Shown here: positions 31,735-41,888 of the stretch, piece after piece
Position numbering within the stretch: position 1 is the stretch's first letter
How the letters are laid out: each line of letters opens with the position of its first letter
NCBI GenBank assembly: GCA_021927905.1
Contig: BLLK01000040.1
Coordinates: 186,001 to 250,000, forward strand
Length of the DNA stretch: 64,000 nt
Source of the DNA: Chaetoceros tenuissimus
Lineage: Eukaryota; Bacillariophyta; Thalassiosirophyceae; Chaetocerotales; Chaetocerotaceae
Direction of reading: 5' to 3'
Notes under the pieces: model-generated
The model's input: only the letters and a program-made list of their open reading frames with translations
The model's database searches: none
What the model was told of the DNA's origin: nothing
Translations under genes and position numbers: made by a program

Positions 31735-33162
31735 ATGCCGAGTCAGTGGAGAGATCCGAAGTCGAAAGGCGTCTTTGGCAACTGTCACCTGGCCCTTGCT
31801 GGGTGCACTAAGGATGGGATTCAAGCTAGCCTACCATGTCCAATCTTTGAGACTGGTTCCACCCCTACTAACGTCAAGAGTATACTCAACGTAGGCAAAC
31901 AGTATGTGGATGTAGCTTCTGACTACCTTAGCCATCCGGATCAATGGTGCCAGGCCTTTAACCATACTTACTGGCACTTACTCAAAGCCAAGCAGCATCC
32001 AACACCGCTCGAGTTCATCGAATGCATGCTCTTTATCTCAAGAGATAGAGCTGCCGATATGCTCACCAGAGCTTGTGAGACTGCATTGCTGGAGCTTGAG
32101 AAGAAAGAGTTAAAACATTTCAACCTAATGCTTCGGGCTTGTGATAACGCCGATATCAAGACAGCAGCAGCTTCGCTACAAGCGAAGGAGAAAGCTCTGC
32201 AAGATGGCACCATCCAGTCCAAGGAAGAAAAGGAACAACTCCAGTGGATGGAGAATATTGTAGCAAAGGCTAAGAAGCGAAAGGAATACTTCCCAAAGGA
32301 AGCTCCAGAACCTCTTAAAACTAAACCTTCTCAATTTGAACCTTTTTCTCCTTACCGTAGCACTAGTGATTTATTCAATATTGAAGTAGGAGTGATTACA
32401 GGTACAAATCCTATCGCTCATCTCAGACAGCACGAGTACGGCTGGCTGTATTATGCTGAGTTCTTCAAAAAGGTCATGAACATCATGCACGGTCATGTCT
32501 TCAAAGATTATGGCGGCATCGAAGAAGCAGCCATCAATCAACTTTCCTATATGAAAAGCGATCTAGACATCAAAGACGCCGGCATTCATGTGGATAAGTT
32601 CATTGAGAAGCTGTACACGATGGATATCGTACTTCGCGCATTTCCTCTTGGTAAATGTAACCAGTTGGAAAAGAACAATAGGATTCCAAATGCGGAAAAG
32701 AGAAGAATCCTCTTCAATGCTTGTAGAGACAAGTATAACAAGCAGCTTGAGGCACGCTCTAAGCTTTCTGAATCCAATTTCAGTTCTTGGTCCGAAATGG
32801 TAGAGGTCTTTGTTGATTGCCAACGTGCTTTCATCGAGGAGGAGGCCAACAAAAAGGCTACAGCTCCTAAAGCTCATACTCCAAAGGGAGAGAAGAGAGA
32901 TAATAAGCGTAAGGCTGACGCCGAAGAGAAAGGTGATACTAAATTTTGTCAGTATTGTTCAGACAATGGCAGAAAGGAGGCAACTACCACTCATTGGCAG
33001 TCAAGCTGCAACAAGCTTAAAGAAATTCACAAAAAGGCCCAAGCAGGAGGCAAACAAGGAGGTCAACAATTTAAAAAAGTAAAATTCGACAACAGCATCA
33101 ATGCCCTCAAGAAAAGTGGAGCAACCAAAGAGGACATCATTGCTGCATTCGATAAGGAATGA
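31735..33162 (+). CDS. Gag-like protein of the Ty3/Gypsy fossil
   Basis: An open frame of 475 residues, starting 106 bp after the 5' LTR. Helical, Lys-rich C-terminus with a cysteine knuckle-like segment (FCQYCSDNGRK...SSC), as in nucleocapsid proteins. Part of the element at 31436-39130. Confidence 0.75.
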   Translation: MPSQWRDPKSKGVFGNCHLALAGCTKDGIQASLPCPIFETGSTPTNVKSILNVGKQYVDVASDYLSHPDQWCQAFNHTYWHLLKAKQHPTPLEFIECMLFISRDRAADMLTRACETALLELEKKELKHFNLMLRACDNADIKTAAASLQAKEKALQDGTIQSKEEKEQLQWMENIVAKAKKRKEYFPKEAPEPLKTKPSQFEPFSPYRSTSDLFNIEVGVITGTNPIAHLRQHEYGWLYYAEFFKKVMNIMHGHVFKDYGGIEEAAINQLSYMKSDLDIKDAGIHVDKFIEKLYTMDIVLRAFPLGKCNQLEKNNRIPNAEKRRILFNACRDKYNKQLEARSKLSESNFSSWSEMVEVFVDCQRAFIEEEANKKATAPKAHTPKGEKRDNKRKADAEEKGDTKFCQYCSDNGRKEATTTHWQSSCNKLKEIHKKAQAGGKQGGQQFKKVKFDNSINALKKSGATKEDIIAAFDKE

Positions 33163-33183
33163 GATCAACAGTCGGAGAAGCCG

Positions 33184-33729
33184 ATGGAAGGTAGTTTACG
33201 TAGTGACTTAAATAGTAACGAAAATTATACACCCACTTCTTCTTCTGACTTTAAACTCGTACCTTCAATTGACTTTTCCTATCTTGATTACGTACCCAAT
33301 GTGAATGACAGCATCGACTTGATAACATTGGATTCGCAAGAGACGAAACCGGTCACAATTATAAAAATCAGGAAAAAAGATGGAACTTTTAGCAAGCCTT
33401 TATTGGCCTTACTAGATACAGGCGCTGGCTCTACCGTAGGTAAAGCAACTCTCAGTTCCTTTGGTAAAGTTTCCAAAGTTTCCAAATCCAGTTTTTCAAC
33501 TGCCAATGGCAGGTTTTCAAGCGACAAGTCGGTACAGCTTGACTTTGTGCTGTCGGAATTCTCCGAATCTAGGATTATTTGTCCGAGAGGAATTCGCTTG
33601 CTTCCGGACGCATGCGATCTTCCTTATGACTTGATCATAGGTCGTGACCTAATGCACAAATTGAAAATGGATATTCTGTTTTCAGAGAATGAAGTCCACT
33701 GGGACGGACTTCGCCTTCCAATGCACTGA
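33184..33729 (+). CDS. Aspartic protease region of the Ty3/Gypsy fossil
   Basis: About 180 residues with LLALLDTGAGSTVG (the DTG catalytic motif) and a downstream YDLIIGRDLMHKL, the typical second landmark of retropepsins. It overlaps the start of the pol region. Confidence 0.8.
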   Translation: MEGSLRSDLNSNENYTPTSSSDFKLVPSIDFSYLDYVPNVNDSIDLITLDSQETKPVTIIKIRKKDGTFSKPLLALLDTGAGSTVGKATLSSFGKVSKVSKSSFSTANGRFSSDKSVQLDFVLSEFSESRIICPRGIRLLPDACDLPYDLIIGRDLMHKLKMDILFSENEVHWDGLRLPMH

Positions 33730-36700
33730 GATGGATATTGACTTAAATGCAATCTATCAGGATGCAGGAGAGAGTGAATCGGTGAAAAAGGCAGGAGAAC
33801 GTCTTATGAAGATTCTCAATGCATCATACGAAACACCAGACATTGACAAAGAAGTAGATCAGATGGAACATCTGTCAGACTTTCAGAAAACACTTTTGAA
33901 AGCTCTACTCAAATGTCATGAATCGCTTTTCGATGGTACCTTAGGTAAATGGACTGGAGACCCAATAGACATTAAACTAAAAGAAGGATCTAAACCATAC
34001 TATAGTAAACCTATGAAAGTACCGCATATTCATGAAGCAACTTTCAAAAAAGATCTTGATCGCTTGGTCTCAATCGGAGTTCTTACTAAAAAGAATACTT
34101 CTGAATGGGGAGCACCTAGCTTCATCATCCCAAAGAAAGATGGTACAGTTCGTTTTGTAACAGATTTTTGTAAACTAAATTCAATGATTAAACGAAATCC
34201 ATACCCAATCCCTCATATCAGAGACATGTTGTTGAAAGTCAGCAATTTCCAATATGCTACATCTTTAGACTTAGTAATGGGTTTTTATAACATTACATTA
34301 TCCGAAGATTCTAAGAAAATATGCACTATCACAACACCTTGGGGCAAGTACTCCTACAATAGACTACCTATGGGAGTGTGCATTGCACCTGACGTATTCC
34401 AAGAAAAGATGAATACTCTTTTCAATGAATTGGAGTCAGTACGTTGCTACATTGATGATCTCTTGGTAATCACCCATGGTTCATACGAGAAGCATCTGGA
34501 GGAGCTCAAAAAAGTTTTCATCTTACTTGAGAATGCTGGACTCAAGTGTAAGTTCGGAAAATGCTTATTCTGTCAAGATGAAATCGAATATCTTGGTTAC
34601 ATCATTACACGTGATGGAATCAAACCAAACCCAAAGAAAGTTCAGGCGATCTTAGACATCCAGCGTCCAACTACGACCAGTGAAGTCCGCCACTTTGTCG
34701 GTATGGTGCAGTATTACAGAGATGTATGGCCTCACAGGTCTCATATTCTGACTCCACTTACTGAATTGACTGCTGGAAAGGGCAAAAAGACCAAAGTCAA
34801 TTGGACTGAAGAACACGAAACTGTGTTTAATGAAATCAAGAAGATCATTGCGGAGGAGACTCTTTTAGCATATCCAGATTTCAGCAAAAAGTTTATTATT
34901 CATTTGGACGCGAGTGATTATCAACTTGGAGCAGCTATCATGCAAGAAGATGATCAAGGCCTTCTTCGTCCACTAGCTTTCTATACTCGTAAACTAAATA
35001 GTGCTCAAAAGAATTACACTACAACTGAAAAAGAGTTGCTTAGTATTGTAGAGACACTCAATGAGTTTCAAAATATTTTACTTGGATATGAAATCGATGT
35101 TTATACTGATCATAAGAATCTCACCTTTGCTACTGATGAAAATAGTTCACAGCGGCGCAAAAGATGGGAGTCTCTTGTCCAAGAATTTGGAATCAATATC
35201 ATATACATTCCTGGAGAAGACAACACAGTTGCTCGACTTCCTAAAAGTAAACAAAAGGATTATGAGGAGATGTCAAAAGAAGAAAGGCTCCAGGTATTGT
35301 CACCAATTATGCAACAGGGTAGACGAGTTGTGTACGCACTTACAGAAGTACCAATGGACTCGGAGGCTCCACATAAATCACGTGAAGATTACTACCATGA
35401 GCTCTGTGCTCTCATGCAAGTTAATGATTTCTACGTCACTACACAATCAGCAGACTGCTTCGTGAGTGTCGACTCCGATGAAATTATCTTTCCACTTGCG
35501 CCACAAATCGTGGAGGAGGAACAGAAACAACTGTTGCAAGGTTCTAGTAAGGAAGCTCTCGCTCTTAAAACAGCCCTAGCGAAGAAGGATCCTAACTATG
35601 AATACAAAGAGGTTGAGAAGAGACAACTTCTTCATTTCCACGGTAAGATTTACGTACCCTCAAATCTCCGTAAACGAGTACTCACTTGGTATCACCATTA
35701 CCTATGTCATCCTGGAGGAGACAGATTGGCCAGTACTATTAAACAAATAGCTACTTGGAATGGTATTGTAAACCAGGCTAGAAACCTATGCCGTAAGTGT
35801 AAGACTTGTCAAAGGTGCAAGAAGCGCAAAAACAGATATGGACATGTGGCACCTAAAGAACCAGAAGATTTACTTCCATGGGACACTTTGTGTGTAGATC
35901 TTGTTGGTCCTTATTCTCTTAAGGCAAAAGTACGCCAGCTATACGGGAAGATCATTGAACAAGAAATTAAATTGCTTGCAATGACATTCATCGATCCTGC
36001 TACTGGTTGGTTTGAATGGGCTCAAGTCGTAGACGACAAAAGCTCAGCAGCAATCTCGCAATTACTTGATAGTGTATGGTTATCTAGATATCCTAGACCC
36101 AAACAAGTATTGTATGACAACAGCTCTGAATTCAAGAAAGACTTTCAACCCTTGCTCAAAGACTTTGCAGTCAAACCAAAGTGCACATCCATCAAGAATC
36201 CCCAAGCTAATTCAATACTTGAAATGATCCATCAAGTGACGGGCAATATGCTCACGTCATCTGACCTTATGAATCAAGAGTTTGACATTAGAGAATTGTG
36301 GACTCCAACGCTATCGTCAATCACATATGCAATACGCTGTAGTCATCATAGTACTTTAGGTGAGCTAGTCTTTGGGCATGAAGGATAGATGTGAAGGAAA
36401 TCTGCACTATCACAACACCTTGGGGCAAGTACTCCTACAATAGACTACCGATGGGAGTGTGCATTGCACCTGACGTATTCCAAGAAAAGATGAACAATCT
36501 TTTCAATGAGCTGGAGTCAGTACATTGCTACATTGATGATCTCTTGGTAATCACCCATGGTTCATACGAGAAGCATCTGGAGGAGCTAGAAAAAGTTTTC
36601 GTCCTTCTTGAGAATGCTGGACTCAAGTGTAAGTTCGGAAAATGCTTATTCTGTCAAGATGAAATCGAATACCTTGGTTACATCATCACACGTGATGGAA

Positions 36701-38723
36701 TCAAACCAAACACAAAGAAAGTACAGGCAATCTTAGACATCCAGCGTCCAACTACGACCAGTGAAGTCCGCCACTTTGTCGGTATGGTGCAGTATTACAG
36801 AGATGTATGGCCTCACAGGTCTCATATTCTGACTCCACTTACTGAATTGACTGCAGGAAAGGGCAAAAAGACCAAAGTCAATTGGACTGAAGAACACGAA
36901 ACTGCGTTTAATGAAATCAAGAAGATCATTGCGGAGGAGACTCTTCTAGCATATCCAGATTTCAGCAAAAGGTTTATTATTCATTTGGACGCGAGTGATT
37001 ATCAACTTGGAGCAGCTATCATGCAAGAAGATGATCAAGGCCTTCTTCGTCCACTAGCTTTCTATACTCGTAAACTAAATAGTGCTCAAAAGAATTACAC
37101 TACAACTGAAAAAGAGTTGCTTAGTATTGTAGAGACACTCAATGAGTTTCGAAATATTTTACTTGGATATGAGATCGATGTATACACCGATCATAAGAAT
37201 CTCACCTTTGCTACTGATGAAAATAGTTCACAGAGGCGAAAAAGATGGGAGTCTCTTGTCCAAGAATTTGGAATCAATATCATATACATTCCTGGTGAAA
37301 AAAACACAGTTGCTGATGCCTTATCTCGACTTCCTCGAGCTAATCGAAAAGATTACGAGGACATGTCGAAAGTAGAGAGGCTCCAGGTATTGTCACCAAT
37401 TATGCAACAGGGTAGACGAGTTGTGTACGCACTTACAGAAGTACCAATGGACTCGGAGGCTCCACGCAAAACACATGAAGATTACTACCATGAGCTCTGT
37501 GCTCTCATGCAAGTTAATGATTTCTACGTCACTACACAATCAGCAGATTGCTTCGTAAGCGTCGACTCCGATGAAATTGTCTTTCCACTTGTGCCACAAA
37601 TCGTGGAGGAGGAACAGAAGAAACTGTTGCAAGGTTCTAGTAAGGAATCTCTCGCTCTTAAAACAGCCCTAGCGAAGAAGGATCCTAACTATGAATACAA
37701 AGAGGTTGAGAAGAGACAACTTCTTCATTTCCACGGAAAGATTTACGTACCCTCAAGTCTCTGTGAAAGTACTCACTTGGTATCACTATTATCTACGTCA
37801 TCCGGGAGGAGACAGATTAGCCAACACTATTCAAAGAATAGCTACTAACCGCACAGTCTAGACGACTATGCAAAAAGTGTAAAACTTGTCAAAAGTTCAA
37901 GAAACGAAATAATCAATATGGACATGTGCCGCCTAAAGAACCGGAAGATTTACTGCCATGGGACACTTTGTGTGTAGATCTTGTTGGTCCTTATTCTCTT
38001 AAGGCAAAAGTACGCCAGTTAGACGGAAAGGTCATTGAACAAGAAATCAAATTGCTTGCAATGACGTTTGTCGATCCCGCTACTGGTTGGTTCAAATGGG
38101 CTCAAGTCATAGATGACAAAAGCTCTGCTGCGATATCACAATTACTTGATAGTGTTTGGCTCGCTAGGTATCCTAGACCAAGACAAGTATTGTATGACAA
38201 TGGCTCTGAATTCAAAAAGAACTTTCAACCATTGCTCAAAGATATGGCAATTAAACCCAAGTGCACTACCATCAAAAATCCTCAAGCTAATTCCATACTT
38301 GAAAGGATTCATCAAGTGACTGGCAATATGCTCACGTCATCCGATCTGATGAACCAAGAGTTTGATATTAGAGACTTGTGGATTCCGACGCTAACGTCAA
38401 TTGCATATGCAATACGCTGTAGTTTTCATAGTACTTTACAAGCTACACCAGGACAATTAGTCTTTGGGCGTGATATGCTACTTGATATCTCCTATGAGCA
38501 TGATTATCAAGCGACTTGGCAGAGGAAGCAGCGCCAAATTATTAATGACAACATTCGCGAAAATAGCAAGCGCATAGATCACGACTACAAAGTCGGAGAT
38601 AGAGCGTACATCATCAAGGACAGTAACTATCGCAAGTTGACTGGACCACATGAAGGCCCTTACAATATTATTCAAGTGCATACTAATGGAACTGTAACTA
38701 TCCAAAAAGGAATTACAGAATAA
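33689..38723 (+). mobile_element. Pol region of the Ty3/Gypsy fossil (RT, RNase H, integrase; RT-integrase part duplicated)
   Basis: RT landmarks: FVTDFCKLNSMIKRNPYPIP, ATSLDLVMGFYNI, RLPMGVCIAPDVFQ, CYIDDLLVITHG. RNase H landmarks: IIHLDASDYQLGAAI, LAFYTRKLN, VYTDHKNLTF. Integrase: a Zn-binding HH-CC segment (CRKCKTCQRCK) and the core TLCVDLVGPYSLKAK with LYDN. The second copy supplies its own integrase end and a chromodomain-less tail (KVGDRAYIIKD). The element is broken. Confidence 0.85.
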
Positions 38724-38936
38724 ACCCCCCCATACAGATTCATGCCTCGCTGCACATGAACAATTTTTTTTTGATTTTTTTATCAGTAGGTTTTTTACTA
38801 TTAGCTTTTTCCTACATTCAAAGACATTTCGAATACATTATGGTTTTTGTTCCCAAGTAGCTCTGTGACTGGGTACATGGTTGGTTGTTATGTCGGTTTA
38901 GACTTTGTCTAGTTTCAATTCAATTAGGGAGGAGAA

Positions 38937-39130
38937 TGCCGCAACCGTGACCGTTAGCAGAACTGTTATAGGACTGTGACGTCACGGAATGGCCTATTGG
39001 AGGAATATCCTTCTTAAGAACGCTATCCAACGCATCGCTGAATACCCATGTGCAACAACTGTCGTTACATCTAGTATAGAACTAATCATAATAACTTCTA
39101 CTTAGCTCTCTAAGACCAGTGGTTGTGGCA
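38937..39130 (+). repeat. 3' LTR of the Ty3/Gypsy element
   Basis: 194 bp, seven differences from the 5' LTR. CRE-like palindrome kept at 38977-38984. Confidence 0.92.
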
Positions 39131-39401
39131 TCGCACGACAATTTCGTTTCTTTCATATTCTAATTACATCACTAAATATATTATTTGAATTTATTGAAAA
39201 AATATTCACATGTATGTATTCTTTATATTATTTTGCTATTTGTATCTTTCTATCTTTCTTCTGCTCATCCAGTGCTTCTTCAAGCTAAAAGCATCATCAG
39301 TCGAAGCATCGAAATTACTACGTAAAAACCAATCACCATCGCTATGACAAATCGACTCCTCCATCTCAAACACTGCATGCGCGCTCCTCATCTCATCCAA
39401 A

Positions 39402-39711
39402 CTAGCCATATGCCCTATTCAAACTACTCTTTTTCTTGTTGGACTTGCTCATTGGAGGCACTTCCTATGTGGGTTATGAAATGAACAATTGGAAAGCGAT
39501 TGACTTGAAGGAGACAAAATAATGAGAAAAGGAATAACAGACTCACCTCTTTCAATCGCTTCTTCGAAGGTCTTCTCGTGTGTTCTATATATTCCTATTT
39601 GTTAGAAAGAGTGAATTAGTTCATGATATGAAAAGGCAGGTAGCGAAAAAAGCAACATTTTGGCCGACTTACATCATGTGATTTGCTTGAGGACTCCTAG
39701 CTGCTCAAATT
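39402..39711 (-). other. Locus 3 of a tiny-exon cluster
   Basis: Minus-strand exons 39711-39673 (39 nt), 39595-39548 (48 nt) and 39464-39402 (to TAG) are bounded by CTATAG/GTAAGT, AAATAG/GTGAGT and ACATAG. The last two exons share an open, strongly basic frame (EYIEHTRRPSKKRLKE, then EVPPMSKSNKKKSSLNRAYG-stop). The first exon has stops in all frames as drawn. The layout is the same as loci 1 and 2 beside a copy of the 1.5-kb repeat, but the exon sequences are unrelated. The predicted leader contains CACAACAACAACTCAACAC. Confidence 0.38.
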
Positions 39712-40024
39712 CTATAGAAGACAAGCAAAAGCGACCCCCTCTTCTTTTCTACGGTTACTTTTAGTGCATATCCATGTTTCTATGTTGTGGTTGTATGCAT
39801 TAAAGCTCAAACCATGGTGTAGTGTGATGGTGTGTTGAGTTGTTGTTGTGTTTACCAACGAATTTATGTGTCATCAATGTGCTCTCTTCTCCGTACAAGA
39901 AGAAGATTTTTTTTTGAAAATGATGCCGTTTCACCACGCGTTGACACTCGATTAAAAAATCATGTACGTATCAGGTAGGTATTCAAATAACGTCTAATAC
40001 CTGCTCGATTCATTCTCACGAAAT

Positions 40025-41620
40025 ATAAAAATATTTTTGTTTAGAAGCCTAATACACCTTAGATACATTCTGTAGTGAGATAAAGATAATTTGATCTTGT
40101 AAATATATATATATTCTAACTTATTGTAAGTTGAATTCATAGAGATATACAATATATTTTACATATGAGGCACAATTGACTCAACCGTCATTGGTATTTA
40201 TACTTATATCCTTTCTTTTACTCCTCCAAACTTGTATCGAGTCGAAATTCAATTGTAGGATAGCATAACATCTACCTAAGAACCATTAAAGTTGATTTGT
40301 AATGAGAGAACAAGTAAAGTGGAGGATGCGATTTCATAACTTTAAGAGTTGCTGAGTTAAAGATAACGTACCTAGACCCTTTCTCGAGGTAATTTTGTAC
40401 TCAAGCGGCGCATCTTGGATAGTTGAAGTTTTTGAGCGATCATACTTCTAATCTATACATATGGTTAGCTTTTTATATCCTATCTATGTTATTTTGCGAA
40501 CGTCTGCATACTTTTCTCAAGCTTTTCGTTCTATCTAAAAGACTTTCAAATTTACTCAAAATATAGACTTTCAAATTTACTCAAAATATGCTATCGGTAC
40601 TTGTATTTTTATTACTAGAATAGGAGAAGCTATAATTCGTAAAAATTCCATACCACCATTACAAATAGATACTATGACGAAGTTTTGGAGCTTCTGAGAC
40701 CACTACAGATCAAACCATACGAAAAAACAATGTTGAAATATCGTAAAAATAGACTCGAAATAACGTTTTACTGCTATTCTCTATAAAGATAAGCTTGAGA
40801 TGTTTCCCAAGCTTGAGATCTTCATTATTTATATAGTAAAAGCGATTACTGAGTAGCCATGCACGGCTATATATTTAGATTATACTCAAATTGCATGCAT
40901 ATTTACTTTTTGAGCAAGGAAATTGACTACATTATTTAGATTTGCTCAAGTACCATGGACTCTACAAGAGAAGTAATTCTAGAATGTTTTAATTCAAAGT
41001 ATTGAGCGAAGATGGTTTATACTCGTGATCCATAATTACATCAAGACAGGTCCCAAAAGTTTGCACATCGATTGAAAATGAGGTGGTTCAAATTTTTGAG
41101 TAATTTTTTTCACCAGTCGCTTGGTGATCATATCAATATAAAAAGGTCCGCTTGCTATATACCACATTCTTCTTCATTACCTGAGCTATACAGCATCGAA
41201 TTCTGTTGAGTAAAAGTTGATTTTTGCACTATGTATTCAACTCTCGACCTCTAATATTCAAATTTGAAGGTCGATCCGACTCCAAATATCGCTTGAAAAG
41301 GCACCATTCCGTTATCAAAAGCCACAGTGAGTTGCCCATACATATGATATCGAAAACCTGCCCCCTCTGATCTTTCTAGCACTCTCCAATACTCATTCAT
41401 CATGAAAACACTTCATTTCTCGGCTCTCTTTTTCGTTCCATCAAGTCCAATAATCTTTTGTCTAGCTCATCGAAAAAGGTCATTCTCCAAAATCTCCGCT
41501 CACCCGAGGCTTCAGTAGGTACATATATTGTTGATGTATATATGACATGTTTGCAAATGTGTATTTTCATCATGCTCAAGGTAGCTTGTCGTGAAGGAAA
41601 AGATATGAAATAATAGAGGT
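40025..41620. repeat. Interspersed repeat family, copy 3
   Basis: Same landmarks and order as copies 1 and 2: TTAAGAGTTGCTGAG (40341), the TACCT...AGGTA hairpin (40370-40392), near-identity to copy 2 over 40688-40980, and the right end CTTCATTTCTCGGCT / AGGTACATATATTG. A small local duplication (ACTTTCAAATTTACTCAAAATAT, twice at 40543-40588) is private to this copy. No coding frame is shared. Confidence 0.7.
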
Positions 41621-41888
41621 ACTTGTTTAGTGACTAATGGGAATCGGTCCCATTTTTGAGGTGCTCCAATTTTTCTACAAGACCCATATACAAGACTTAT
41701 TATCACTGCCAAAACATGAAGTACTGTTCAATCCAATGTAACTACTCCATCATAAAGTGTGTTTTGTGCATAGTTCTCGCTTTGTTTATTGTTATCTGCC
41801 AAATTGGAAGATTACGAAGCTGAAATAGGTAAGTAGGTGAAATGTCGCAGATTCTTTGTTTTATCAGTCCCAAATGTAATATGCTCAA

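Larger units (their letters stand above)
31436..39130 (+). mobile_element. Ty3/Gypsy LTR retrotransposon, broken, with an internal duplication
   Basis: The LTRs are 31436-31629 and 38937-39130 (194 bp, TG...CA). The 5-bp target duplication TCGCA is at 31431-31435 and 39131-39135. A purine-rich tract (AGGGAGGAGAA) directly precedes the 3' LTR. Order of parts: gag-like, aspartic protease, RT, RNase H, integrase. The RT-to-integrase portion occurs twice in tandem (second copy from about 36391), the copies about 95% alike. The LTRs differ at about 7 of 194 positions (3.6%), so the insertion is fairly recent. It carries a few breaks and is not intact. Confidence 0.92.
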
